NCBI GenBank assembly: GCA_023398575.1
Contig: JAEWSC010000034.1
Location: 62,001 to 126,000, forward strand
DNA from: Bacillota bacterium
GTDB lineage: Bacteria; Bacillota; Clostridia; Christensenellales; Aristaeellaceae
Direction: 5' to 3'
DNA length: 64,000 bases
The position numbers were made by a program, and so were the translations under genes. Shown piece after piece: positions 16,995-26,002 of the stretch (its first letter is position 1; every line of letters begins with the position of its first letter). The notes beneath the pieces are model-generated. The model did no database searches. It saw nothing but the letters and a program-made list of their open reading frames with translations, and was not told the DNA's origin.

Positions 16995-17034
16995 CAATTC
17001 AAGCACAAACGGCTTAACCGTCGCGCTTGAATTG
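16995..17034 (-). terminator. Terminator of aldo/keto reductase gene
   Basis: CAATTCAAGC/GCTTGAATTG perfect 10-bp stem with an inner ACGG/CCGT helix; on the minus strand it is followed by TTTTCC. Confidence 0.65.
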
Positions 17035-17135
17035 CTTGAAGTTGCATATATATTTTCGTTTGTGTGTTTTTCGATGATTCCCTAAAAGCACTAGTGAGAA
17101 AACAACTCTTCATGTGTGGCGAAGAAGCTATCCGG

Positions 17136-18056
17136 TTACGGCAGATCATTGCCGGCGGCCAGATAGATTTCGTACCATTCCTCACGGGTGAGCCTAATAT
17201 CAGCTGCTTTGGCACAGTCCTTCAAGCGTTCCACATTCATGGTGCCAGTCACGGGCTGCATTTTGGCAGGATGGCGCAAAAGCCAGGCGATGGCAATGGT
17301 AGTGTTTGTTACGCTATACTTGGCGGCAATTTCATTGACCTTTGCATTCAGTTTTGTGAAGTCGGGATTGTCCAAGAAAACGCCTTGGAAAAAACCATAC
17401 TGGAAGGGAGACCAGGGCTGAATGGTGATATCATTCAAGCGGCAGAAATCCAACACGCTACCATCCCTGTTTACAGCGGTATTATCCAGCATATTCACAT
17501 GCAGTCCTTGGGAGATCATAGTTGCATTGGTGATGCTCAATTGCAGCTGGTTGGCCACAATGGGCTGCTTGACAAACTTTTTCAGCAATTGTATCTGCAT
17601 GGGATTCTGGTTCGATACGCCAAAGTGGTGTACCTTTCCGCTGGCATGCAGCGTGTCAAAGGCCTCTGCCACCTCTTCCGGCTCTACCAATGCATCGGGG
17701 CGGTGCAGTAAAAGCACATCCAAATAATCAGTCTTTAAGCGCTTTAAGCTGCCGTCCACCGACTTTAGAATATGCGCTTTGGAAAAATCAAACGCAACCC
17801 CCTTGCGAATGCCGCACTTGGATTGCAGAATAATCTTTTCACGTACCGCGGGGCTCATATGGATGGCGTCAGCAAAAATCTCCTCGCAGGCACCGTCACC
17901 GTAAATGTCAGCATGGTCAAAGAAGTTGGCCCCAACTTCCAAAGATGTCTGAACAAAGCTCTCTGCTTCCTGCTTTGTTAATCCAGGAATGCGCATACAA
18001 CCTACCGCAATCACAGGCACCGTAAGATTAGAAACGCCCAACTGTATCGTTTTCAT
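17136..18056 (-). CDS. Aldo/keto reductase
   Basis: This 306-residue (alpha/beta)8 NADPH oxidoreductase has GCMRIPGLTKQEAESFVQTS, the catalytic Asp/Tyr stretch FFDHADIYGDGACEE, Lys in ILQSKCGIR, and the His of VLLLHRPDALVEP. The C-terminal cofactor loop is PVTGTMNVERLKDC. It resembles the YdhF group of bacterial AKRs. RBS AAAAGGAGG precedes the ATG. It is monocistronic. The natural substrate is unknown. Confidence 0.93.
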   Translation of the reverse strand: MKTIQLGVSNLTVPVIAVGCMRIPGLTKQEAESFVQTSLEVGANFFDHADIYGDGACEEIFADAIHMSPAVREKIILQSKCGIRKGVAFDFSKAHILKSVDGSLKRLKTDYLDVLLLHRPDALVEPEEVAEAFDTLHASGKVHHFGVSNQNPMQIQLLKKFVKQPIVANQLQLSITNATMISQGLHVNMLDNTAVNRDGSVLDFCRLNDITIQPWSPFQYGFFQGVFLDNPDFTKLNAKVNEIAAKYSVTNTTIAIAWLLRHPAKMQPVTGTMNVERLKDCAKAADIRLTREEWYEIYLAAGNDLP

Positions 18057-18170
18057 ATTTCATCCTCCTTTTGATCCGGTGTGTCTATGGTTTATCCATA
18101 TTTCACGAATCTGGTATCTCTATCATAAACCTTCAAGCTTACTCTAAGTCAAGAAGGTTTTGCACAGAAA

Positions 18171-18205
18171 ATGCCGGGGCCTTTTGCTTGCCCCGGCATC
18201 CTGTA
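18171..18205 (-). terminator. Terminator of sugar-uptake operon 2
   Basis: A 10-bp stem ATGCCGGGGC/GCCCCGGCAT; on the minus strand TTTTCTG follows. It ends the GH2-to-GH43 operon. Confidence 0.8.
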
Positions 18206-18226
18206 TACTGGTTGTAATACGCTTTT

Positions 18227-19657
18227 CTATTTGTCTGCCAGCACGATGATTTCTCCCAGTTCCGCCTTGTTATCCAATACGATAGAAATCGAGGAAACAT
18301 CCATTTTTTCAAAATGGAGGACAAGGTTTCCGCCAGGTACTGTGCGTGATGCCGCCAAATCAAAAGGCATTTCATATGTGCCGTTGATAATAATTTTGCC
18401 CTTTACTTGCGCATCAAAGCCCGGATACAGGATAACGGTGTCAACCTTCACCGGCGCTTTGTAGGTCATGTCCACACCCGTACCCCGGAAGGCATATGCC
18501 TTTGATGCGGGCGAGATGCAGTAATCCCCATCGGTCAGCGCCTGCGCATTTTCGCCCTGTGCAACAATCTCGGCTTCGGGAGCAGCGTTTTTCATACCCA
18601 GCATTTCATAGGGCTTCAATTGCGCGGCAAGGGTGGGACCGTTGATATACGCCGTACCATCCCCATGAAACCCGGCACGGTCATAATTGAGCTGACGGTT
18701 TCCAGATGGTATATCCGGATAGGTATGGGTATGGTAAGCGGTGAAAAGCTCAACTCCCACCGTAAAGAAGCTGTTGTGCCCCGGACCGGAGACAGTTACC
18801 TTGTCTCCATCCATGGTATAGGTAAGCAGCGGATTGCTATCCATCTTAACAAAGGGGCCCATGGGGCTGTCAGCAACAGCCACGCCTACACCGTATTCCT
18901 TGGATGCAAAGTAGTTGGCACTGTAATACAAGTAATATTTGCCCTCATGCTTTACAACCACCGGGCCTTCGTTCCAGCGATAGTCGCCGGAATGAAGCTC
19001 CCACGCCTGGTCAGGCACAATCAGCTGTACCGGTTCTCCAGCAAGAGACATCAGATCCTTTGCCAGGGGTACGACATAGGAATGGCTCTCATGGTTTGCT
19101 CCCACCAAATTCTCTGAGCAATCGCGGGAATAGTACAGATAGGGCGTACCGTCATCATCCACAAACAGGCTGGCATCGATTACTGCATAGCCAGGGTCTA
19201 GCAGCGGTGCTTTCATTGTATCTTTGTAGATGCCCTCGGGCTTATCCGCAAAGGCAATGCCAATGCGCAGGCTTTTATCCTCCGTACGCCTGGCGGAAAA
19301 CAGCATGACATACTTTCCCTGATAGGCATACACCTCTGGCGCCCAATAGTCGCCGTTTGCCCAAGCCGCCCGCAGCAGCGCTTTTTTCTTGCTGCTGAAG
19401 GTAACCAGATCATCAGATGACCATACATTGAAGCCGATGCCGCCGCCAGTGGCAAAAACATAGTATTTGCCATCGGCAGTAAGAACGAAGGGATCGCCGA
19501 TATTGTCAATCCCCTGCGGATTCATGTAAAAACGGTCTCCTATCTCGCCTGCATCCTTTAGAGGAAGAGGGGATAACCCGCCTGCGGACGCGCAGGAAAA
19601 TAGCATCGTGCCCATCAGCAAAAGCCCTCCCAATCGCCGAAAAAACTGTCTACTCAT
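18227..19657 (-). CDS. GH43-type glycoside hydrolase, secreted
   Basis: The 476-residue enzyme has the five-bladed propeller of GH43 (arabinofuranosidases, xylosidases, arabinanases). Catalytic residues by family pattern are Asp55 in IGDPFVLT, Asp161 in AVIDASLFVDDDG and Glu230 in RWNEGPVVV. A C-terminal beta domain (about 360-476) resembles a carbohydrate-binding or support module. The N-terminus has a signal peptide ending LFSCAS; the Cys could be lipidated, although Phe at -2 is atypical. It is the last gene of operon 2, so it probably trims arabinoxylan-type chains outside the cell before uptake (inference). Confidence 0.9.
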   Translation of the reverse strand: MSRQFFRRLGGLLLMGTMLFSCASAGGLSPLPLKDAGEIGDRFYMNPQGIDNIGDPFVLTADGKYYVFATGGGIGFNVWSSDDLVTFSSKKKALLRAAWANGDYWAPEVYAYQGKYVMLFSARRTEDKSLRIGIAFADKPEGIYKDTMKAPLLDPGYAVIDASLFVDDDGTPYLYYSRDCSENLVGANHESHSYVVPLAKDLMSLAGEPVQLIVPDQAWELHSGDYRWNEGPVVVKHEGKYYLYYSANYFASKEYGVGVAVADSPMGPFVKMDSNPLLTYTMDGDKVTVSGPGHNSFFTVGVELFTAYHTHTYPDIPSGNRQLNYDRAGFHGDGTAYINGPTLAAQLKPYEMLGMKNAAPEAEIVAQGENAQALTDGDYCISPASKAYAFRGTGVDMTYKAPVKVDTVILYPGFDAQVKGKIIINGTYEMPFDLAASRTVPGGNLVLHFEKMDVSSISIVLDNKAELGEIIVLADK

Positions 19658-19680
19658 AACTCACCCTCCGCTTATGATGC

Positions 19681-20742
19681 TCAAGCCGCCTTTTCTTCCA
19701 CCCTGGGCTGCTTTTGCGATGTCCGGCCGGCCAACGATGCCAAAAGTCCAATGGCAATGATGAGAATTGCGGTCCAGATGAGGCCGCCAAAGGGTGAAGC
19801 AATACGCTGGCTCCAGAACAAGCCGCCCAGCCGGTTGGCAATTGGTGCTGCTCTTGAACCAGACAGCGCGAATATGGTCAGGTTGCTGGCCAGAAGATAA
19901 AACAGCGAGCGCCGGCCCATGTTGCACAGCCAGCCATCCGCAGGCTCCAGTATGCCAGGCACCCTTGTCACCTTCGCCATGGCAAAGCTCATAAGGGCAG
20001 GAAATACTCCTGTCAAAAGCACCCAGGGCAGCGAGGGCGGAAAGCGGGTGGGCAGCCCGTCAAGCGCCATGTATACTACGCCAGCAACCGTTGCAGCGGT
20101 GCCGATCAAAGATAAGACCAGCCCGTGCTTTTTTGTGGTCTGCCAGTAGATGCCCGCCAGGAGGTAGGGGGCATACTGCACAACCGGGAAGCAGGCGAAC
20201 GTACTGGAGCCAATGAATAAACCTGCCTGTTTGGAGGTGATCAGGTCATAGGGCAAAAAGCATAACCCCAAGCACACCGCACCCGCGATAAGGCTTGGAG
20301 CTAGCCTTGTAGAAAGCCATCTCAAAGGCATAAACAATACAAGCACAGCTACTGCATACGCGCCGAAACCAGCCAGAAATTCCGACCAACCGGGCATGTC
20401 GGAAAGCAGCAGGATATTGTTTACCGTCTGCGCGTTGAAAGGCGACCCATCCACCAAAAGGCGGTAGCCAAGGCCCGAGAGCACAAACACGCAGTACATG
20501 ATCATTGCGGTTTTTGCAAGCTTTGGCGCTGCCTTCCTAAAGGGCTTTTGCAGATAGGCCATGGCGGCGCTGCGGCCAAAGCAGAACACAAAAGTCGGAA
20601 ACACCAAAACATTGATCGTCTGTGTAATCCACTCAATCGAAGGGTATGCCCCCGTATTGCCGAAAAACTGCAACACGTGGGCATACACCATAATCATGAC
20701 AAGAACCCCGCGGATTCTGTCTATGCTTTTGTCGTAGCGCAT
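19681..20742 (-). CDS. Acyltransferase-3-like membrane protein
   Basis: A 353-residue protein with about ten membrane segments. The start MRYDKSIDRIRGVLVMIMVY, with AHVLQFF following, matches the N-terminus of acyltransferase-3 (OafA/NodX) family proteins, in which a His in this first helix is catalytic. These enzymes O-acylate cell-surface or exported sugars. It is within the glycan-uptake operon between permease and GH43 genes, which is unusual. It may add or remove acyl groups on envelope glycans or tune transport. The family call is moderately sure. Confidence 0.65.
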   Translation of the reverse strand: MRYDKSIDRIRGVLVMIMVYAHVLQFFGNTGAYPSIEWITQTINVLVFPTFVFCFGRSAAMAYLQKPFRKAAPKLAKTAMIMYCVFVLSGLGYRLLVDGSPFNAQTVNNILLLSDMPGWSEFLAGFGAYAVAVLVLFMPLRWLSTRLAPSLIAGAVCLGLCFLPYDLITSKQAGLFIGSSTFACFPVVQYAPYLLAGIYWQTTKKHGLVLSLIGTAATVAGVVYMALDGLPTRFPPSLPWVLLTGVFPALMSFAMAKVTRVPGILEPADGWLCNMGRRSLFYLLASNLTIFALSGSRAAPIANRLGGLFWSQRIASPFGGLIWTAILIIAIGLLASLAGRTSQKQPRVEEKAA

Positions 20743-20745
20743 ATC

Positions 20746-21633
20746 TTACCCTTTGATTCCGGAGCCGAGGTTCAACCCGCCCAGGAAGTATTTTTGAGCC
20801 GCCAGATAAATGACAAACGTCGGAATCATACCCATGACACCGCCAGCCAACTGCCGCACGATATGCGTGCCCTCACTGACCTGCAACAAGCGAAGACCAG
20901 GGGTCAGCGTCAGGTTTTTGGGGTTGGTGATGGCGATAGAGGGCCATACGAAGTCGTTCCACGCTCCGGTGAAGGCGAACAGGGCAACCACGGTCAGTAC
21001 AGGCCGCAGACTGGGCAGGATAATGCGCAGATAAGTCTGCCATGCACCGGCACCGTCAATGGAAGCGGCCTCATCCAACTCCTTGGGTACACCCTTTAGG
21101 AAATTGCGGATCAAAAAGATGTTGAATACACCGGTCACACCAGGAAAGATGATGGAGGGCAGCTTATCCAGCCACTTTAAGGTATTCATGATCTGAAACT
21201 GGGGTACAAGGCCTACCACGTTGGGGAACATGGAAAGACCAAACACCGTCCAGAAGATGGCTTCCTTGCCCTTGAAGTTCAACCGCTCATAGGCAAAGGC
21301 GGAGGTGGAAGCAAGAAACAAAACCAGCAAAACCTGACTGGATGCCACGATCAAGGAGTTTTTCATCCATCCCAGAATAGGCGTCGTGGCGGTATTGAAA
21401 ACATACGCATAGTTTTCCAGCGACCAGGTGATAGGTATAACATTCTTGAGCTTTAAATATTGCTTCGCTTCCATACTGGGCTTTAAGCTGGAGAGGATCG
21501 TCCACGCAAGGGGCATAACCCACACAAGCATCAGTGTAAACAAAAAGACAAAAGCAATGATCTTACCCATATTTTTTTTCGCCCACACGCCGATGGAGCG
21601 CGGCTTATGGGCTTGCAATTTAACAGTGGTCAT
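20746..21633 (-). CDS. Sugar ABC transporter permease, MalG-type
   Basis: This 295-residue CUT1 permease has six membrane segments and the EAA loop DEAASIDGAGAWQTYLRI. The C-terminus GGLNLGSGIKG is typical of the family. RBS AAAGGAGG precedes the ATG. It pairs with the MalF-type permease ending 15 bp upstream. Confidence 0.93.
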   Translation of the reverse strand: MTTVKLQAHKPRSIGVWAKKNMGKIIAFVFLFTLMLVWVMPLAWTILSSLKPSMEAKQYLKLKNVIPITWSLENYAYVFNTATTPILGWMKNSLIVASSQVLLVLFLASTSAFAYERLNFKGKEAIFWTVFGLSMFPNVVGLVPQFQIMNTLKWLDKLPSIIFPGVTGVFNIFLIRNFLKGVPKELDEAASIDGAGAWQTYLRIILPSLRPVLTVVALFAFTGAWNDFVWPSIAITNPKNLTLTPGLRLLQVSEGTHIVRQLAGGVMGMIPTFVIYLAAQKYFLGGLNLGSGIKG

Positions 21634-21647
21634 ACAATCCGCCTCCT

Positions 21648-22592
21648 TTACTTTGCGTTAGCTCTGAGCACGCGGAACTGAATAATAGAAACCGTCAGAA
21701 TCACCAGACCCAGCACCTGCGCCATGGCTGAGGCCATGCCAGGGTTGCCGCCTGCCTTGCCAAAGCCCAGTTCAAATATATACATCAGCAACACATAATT
21801 GCTGCGTTGGTCAAATCCGTTAATGACCGCTGTGGTCGGGCCGCCGCCATTGAACATCAGCGGTTGGCCATAGATGCCAAATTGAGAAATTACGCTGGTA
21901 ATGGCCGTATACGTCAGCGGATAGCGCATACCAGGCACGGTAATGTGCCAGAACTGCTGCAAGCCGTTGGCGCCATCCACGGAGGCTGCTTCATACAGCT
22001 CCTGAGGAATAGAGGCCAAAGCGCTTTGATAAATGATCATATTGCCGCCGGATACCCACCAGACAGTAGTGATCACCAGGGCGATCCAGTTATGCGGAAT
22101 ACTGCTACTCCAGTTCAGCTTGCCAAGGCCCAGTGCTTGGTTGATAAAGCCAGCGGACATGTTGAACATGTAGTTCCAGCTGAGCATGACAACAGCGATG
22201 GACAAAAGCGCCGGCATGTAGAAAATGGATTGAAATACCTTATGGGCAAAGGGCTTGCGCTGCAACGCCACAGCCAACAAAAGCGGTACAATGATCTGGA
22301 AGGGCACTGTCATCAACACGAATTTGATGGTATTGACAAGGCCCCAACGCAGCTGCCAATAATATTGCGAATTTTGATTAAAGAAGAGCGTCTTGAAATT
22401 ATCCAGCCCGACAAACACCATGGGCTTGCCCAACTGCCAGTCTGTAAAGGCGGAGGCGATACCCACTACCGAGGGGATCAGGAAAAACACCCCAAACAGC
22501 AAAAGGTGCGGAGAAAGGAAAGAAAGCGCCGTCAATCGCGCCTTCCATTGGTGCTTCCCGGCGGTAGGGGCCGCGTTGGTCCTGACGGTCAT
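21648..22592 (-). CDS. Sugar ABC transporter permease, MalF-type
   Basis: A 314-residue CUT1 permease. The first membrane segment is LSPHLLLFGVFFLIPSVVGI and the EAA loop is YEAASVDGANGLQQFWHITV. The ATG at 22592 is preferred over the one six bases upstream because GGAG then sits at a normal distance. It follows the binding-protein gene after a strong hairpin, as in operon 1. Confidence 0.92.
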   Translation of the reverse strand: MTVRTNAAPTAGKHQWKARLTALSFLSPHLLLFGVFFLIPSVVGIASAFTDWQLGKPMVFVGLDNFKTLFFNQNSQYYWQLRWGLVNTIKFVLMTVPFQIIVPLLLAVALQRKPFAHKVFQSIFYMPALLSIAVVMLSWNYMFNMSAGFINQALGLGKLNWSSSIPHNWIALVITTVWWVSGGNMIIYQSALASIPQELYEAASVDGANGLQQFWHITVPGMRYPLTYTAITSVISQFGIYGQPLMFNGGGPTTAVINGFDQRSNYVLLMYIFELGFGKAGGNPGMASAMAQVLGLVILTVSIIQFRVLRANAK

Positions 22593-22624
22593 GGTCATTT
22601 CTCCTTCGCTGATAAATGGAAAGA

Positions 22625-22653
22625 GGGACGCCGGAAGTTTCCCCCGGCGTCCC
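22625..22653 (-). promoter_or_regulatory. Intergenic hairpin between binding-protein and permease genes (locus 2)
   Basis: GGGACGCCGG/CCGGCGTCCC, a perfect 10-bp stem without a following T-run. It occupies the same position as the hairpin at 3502-3536 in locus 1 but has a different sequence. Confidence 0.6.
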
Positions 22654-22667
22654 GGATACTCGTGTTA

Positions 22668-23888
22668 TTACTTCGCGGAGATCTTCTCGTCCACCTTCTG
22701 CTGCAGAGCGGTGGCATATTCTTCGGAAGTCATGCGGCCAAATACGCTTTCCCAACCTTGGGGATCCAGGGTATCCACAACCAGGCCATAGTTGATGAAG
22801 TCGGACACAACCATGTTGCTGGCATAGTCAGCCAGGAAGGCCTGCTTCATTTCCATATAAGCGGGGTCTTCCAGCAGCTTCAGGGATGCAACGGTCTGAC
22901 CGGCCTGCGCCCACAGCATGGAGTTGTCGCGGACATACTGCAGGAACTTGGCGACAGCAGCCTGCTTTTCAGGGGTGGTTTCCTTTTTGAATTCTACGAA
23001 CTGGTGGGAAGAAGCCCAGAACTTCACGTTGGAAGCATCATACTGGGGGAAGATAGCCATGGTGTAGTTGAAGGGAACTTCCTTCAGGCCGTTGTTCATC
23101 CAGATGCCTTCGGGGCAGAACACTTCCATACCGGAAACGAACAGGCCGGCAAAGGGATCGTCGCCATCAACGCTGGTCAGGCCGGCATCATGCATGGCTT
23201 TCAGATCGTTGAGCACTTGGATGAACTTCTCGTTGTTCAAGGTGGCGGCGGTGCCGTCTTCGCTCATCTTGCCGCCCAGCTGATAGTACATGGACAGGAT
23301 GTAGGGACGGTTCCAGGTCAGGGCGATACCGGTGTTGCCATCAACAACGGCCTTTTCGGAAACAGCCTTCACCTCATCCCAGGTGATGATGTTGTCGGCC
23401 AGAACGGGGGTTTCCAGGTCATACTGGGCCAGCAGGTCCAGGTTCACGTAGCAAACCCAGGAATGCACGTCCAGGGGCAGGGAGTAACGGGTGCCTTCGA
23501 TTTCGCCCAGGTTCCAGCCTGCGGACAGGTACTGTTCGGGAGCGAAGTCGCCGTTGGCCAGCACATCGGTGAAGGGCATCACGATGCCGTCTTTCACGAA
23601 CTGGGCAATGCGCTCGGCATGCACGATGGCAACATCCGGAACGCCTTCACCGGAAGTGACAGCCAAGGGAGCCTTGGTGTACAGGTCGCCGGCGTCCATC
23701 TTCATGTGGTTGACTTTGATACCGGGGTTGGCAGTGTTGAAATCAGCAACCAGCTGATCCATGTTGACGCCGTCTTCGCCGGTGAACACGGTCCAGAAGT
23801 CCAGTTCAACAGTGGTTTCTGCCAGAGAGGCAGGAACCATTGCCAGAACCAGCACCAGGGCAAGAACCATTGCCAGAGTCTTTTTCAT
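22668..23888 (-). CDS. Extracellular sugar-binding protein of ABC transporter
   Basis: The 406-residue receptor has signal peptide MKKTLAMVLALVLVLAMVPA, with cleavage near ASLAE. It continues VELDFWTVFTGEDGVNMDQL, the standard family-1 binding-protein start, and contains GVPDVAIVHAERIAQFV and AWNLGEIEGTRYSLP-type ligand-site segments. No Cys lies at the cleavage site, so it is not an obvious lipoprotein. It follows the GH2 gene by 53 bp. The ligand is probably a hemicellulose oligosaccharide (context only). Confidence 0.92.
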   Translation of the reverse strand: MKKTLAMVLALVLVLAMVPASLAETTVELDFWTVFTGEDGVNMDQLVADFNTANPGIKVNHMKMDAGDLYTKAPLAVTSGEGVPDVAIVHAERIAQFVKDGIVMPFTDVLANGDFAPEQYLSAGWNLGEIEGTRYSLPLDVHSWVCYVNLDLLAQYDLETPVLADNIITWDEVKAVSEKAVVDGNTGIALTWNRPYILSMYYQLGGKMSEDGTAATLNNEKFIQVLNDLKAMHDAGLTSVDGDDPFAGLFVSGMEVFCPEGIWMNNGLKEVPFNYTMAIFPQYDASNVKFWASSHQFVEFKKETTPEKQAAVAKFLQYVRDNSMLWAQAGQTVASLKLLEDPAYMEMKQAFLADYASNMVVSDFINYGLVVDTLDPQGWESVFGRMTSEEYATALQQKVDEKISAK

Positions 23889-23941
23889 GGGTGATCCTCC
23901 TTTTATTTCTACCGCCTTGCGGCGATATTCCCAATTAAATG

Positions 23942-25741
23942 TCAGCCATTGCGGCCGAGAGCATTTTTCACAAGTTCCCGCACCTTTTCGGGCGCAACCT
24001 TGGGAGTGCGGTCAGGCATCAACAATCCGTTGATTTCTTGCATGACGTCAGTCAGCTGGGTGTAGCAGTAACCTTGGCAGTAATTAAGCTCCAGCACGGC
24101 GTCGGTCACACCCTTGAAACGCTCGAGGAACGCTTCCTCATTGGTGACCTTGCCATGGTAACCCCAGGTTTCCATTCCACCCATCGCGCCTTGGGCACCG
24201 ATGGTGTTAAAGGCAATGCCGCCGTATTCGGTAACCATAAAAGCTTCCTTGCCGGTGGGCGTTTCACCCTGGGCAAACGCCATACGCCAGTCGCAAGCGG
24301 TCTTTTCCACTTCTTCACGATTTTCAAAGTGCTTGGCCATGACATCTTTTTCCGCAGCATAATCATGCAACGCATTAATGTCAGTAATCACCTGCTCCCA
24401 GCCGTCGTTGGAGGAAATCAATCGTGTGCCGTCTGCTGCTTTACCCATGTGATAGAGCATGCGGGCTGTGGCCTGCTGGCGCTTGTCTGTGTAAATCTGC
24501 CTCACGCCCCAACTCTCATTCAGCGGCACCCACGCAATAATGCAGGGATGGTTAAAGTCACGATCAATGAAACCAAGGTATGTTTCGGAAAGATTGCGGA
24601 TGGTCTCATCGGCAAAATCGTAGGGGGAGGGCACTTCGCCCCACACCAACATTCCCATCTGGTCGGCCCAGTAGTAGTACCTGGGATCCTCCAGTTTCTG
24701 ATGCTTGCGTGCGCCGTTGAAACCAAAGGCCAGCGTGTACTCTATGTCCTTTTTGATGGCTTCATCGCTAGGCGGCGTGATCAGAGATTCCGGCCAGTAG
24801 CCCTGATCCAGGATCAACCGTTGATACAGGGGCGAGTTGTTGAGCAGCACTTGTCCGTTTTTGACCTCTACCTTGCGCATGCCAAAGTAGGCAGCAACAT
24901 GGTCGGTTTCTTTTCCGCCGGAAATGACGCGGACGTTAAGATCATACAGGTTGGGCTCGCCAGGCCGCCACAGGCGGACAGGCTCCAGGCCACCCTTATC
25001 GATCATATCTACCGGAACGCGAATTTGGCGGTCAATAGCATCGATAACAAGATGCTTGATTGTTTTGCCTTTAAAGGAAACATGCACATCCACCTGAACA
25101 GGGGAAGCCGGAAAATCATCCAACGCCAACTCAATGGTGGCAAGATTCTTGTCAATATCAGGCGTTACATGAATCTGCGTCAGGGCATACTCCCCTACCG
25201 CTTCCATATAAACTGTCTGCCAGATACCGCTAACCGGCGTGTACCAGCAGCCCATCAAGCCTTTATCCCAATATTGCTTGCCACGGGGCTGGGTGCAGTC
25301 ATGCCTGTCTTCCACCCGCAGGCAAAGGTCGTTCTCGCCATTTTTTAAAAGGTGCGTCGCATCCACCGTAAAAGGTGTATAGCCGCCGCGGTGTTCGCCA
25401 GCCTGCTGGCCGTTTACAAATACACGGCAAGCAAAATCTACTGCGCCAAAGCGGATCAGTACACGCTTGCCCTTCATTTCCTTGGGAACCTCAAAGCTGC
25501 GGCGGTACCACAGAATGGGATGGATTTCCTCCGAGCCGATACCGCTCAACTCCGATTGATAACAAAAAGGTACGTTAATGATTTGCGCAAGCTGATAACC
25601 AGGTGCAAACCAACGCTTTTTTAAGCCTTCGTTCTTGTCGTCAAATGCAAATTGCCATACGCCATTTAAATTGCAGAATGTATCGCGTTCAAAATCCGGG
25701 CGAGGGTGTTCGGGGCGAGGGATGGGGGAGAAATCTGGCAT
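23942..25741 (-). CDS. Glycoside hydrolase family 2 enzyme
   Basis: The 599-residue protein has the three GH2 parts: a sugar-binding jelly roll (FCNLNGVWQFAFDD, VFVNGQQAGEHRGGYTPF), an immunoglobulin-like middle and a TIM barrel. The acid/base Glu is about 409 in WVPLNESWG and the nucleophile about 505 in VTEYGGIAF. GH2 includes beta-galactosidases, glucuronidases, mannosidases and arabinosidases; the exact type cannot be read here. The ATG at 25741 has GGAGG directly upstream. It lacks a signal peptide, so it acts on imported sugar. First gene of operon 2. Confidence 0.93.
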   Translation of the reverse strand: MPDFSPIPRPEHPRPDFERDTFCNLNGVWQFAFDDKNEGLKKRWFAPGYQLAQIINVPFCYQSELSGIGSEEIHPILWYRRSFEVPKEMKGKRVLIRFGAVDFACRVFVNGQQAGEHRGGYTPFTVDATHLLKNGENDLCLRVEDRHDCTQPRGKQYWDKGLMGCWYTPVSGIWQTVYMEAVGEYALTQIHVTPDIDKNLATIELALDDFPASPVQVDVHVSFKGKTIKHLVIDAIDRQIRVPVDMIDKGGLEPVRLWRPGEPNLYDLNVRVISGGKETDHVAAYFGMRKVEVKNGQVLLNNSPLYQRLILDQGYWPESLITPPSDEAIKKDIEYTLAFGFNGARKHQKLEDPRYYYWADQMGMLVWGEVPSPYDFADETIRNLSETYLGFIDRDFNHPCIIAWVPLNESWGVRQIYTDKRQQATARMLYHMGKAADGTRLISSNDGWEQVITDINALHDYAAEKDVMAKHFENREEVEKTACDWRMAFAQGETPTGKEAFMVTEYGGIAFNTIGAQGAMGGMETWGYHGKVTNEEAFLERFKGVTDAVLELNYCQGYCYTQLTDVMQEINGLLMPDRTPKVAPEKVRELVKNALGRNG

Positions 25742-25905
25742 AATGCCCTCCAAGTTCGTTTTGGGCGCAAGAAAACACCATATTTTATCCAAGTATTTTG
25801 CACGTTTCATTCGTGCATACAAGGCATAAAATACAAATTTCTTGCTTTTCCGAAGGCGTTACGTCACCTAATTGCATAAATAACGCACCGCCATTTGGTG
25901 CTTAT

Positions 25906-25935
25906 AGCATATCACCGGCGATGCGTTACTGTCAA
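25906..25935 (-). promoter_or_regulatory. Promoter of sugar-uptake operon 2
   Basis: TTGACA (25935-25930), 18-bp spacer, TATGCT (25911-25906) with an upstream TG (extended -10). Around it lie copies of GCGTTAC at 25856-25862 and 25923-25929, an inverted TAACGC at 25881-25886, and a GCACC/GGTGC palindrome at about 25885-25901. These are likely regulator sites. Confidence 0.6.
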
Positions 25936-26002
25936 TAGGTTTAAATTTACTCCATTTAAGCTATAATCATGTCTAGATTATAAGAATATTATTTTAATTT
26001 TT

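Noticed and set aside
21807..23894. 695-aa plus-strand open frame over sugar locus 2
   Set aside because: Antisense to clear permease and binding-protein genes, with no promoter, ribosome site or protein family.
23939..25348. 469-aa plus-strand open frame over the GH2 gene
   Set aside because: Antisense shadow of a confident glycosidase.
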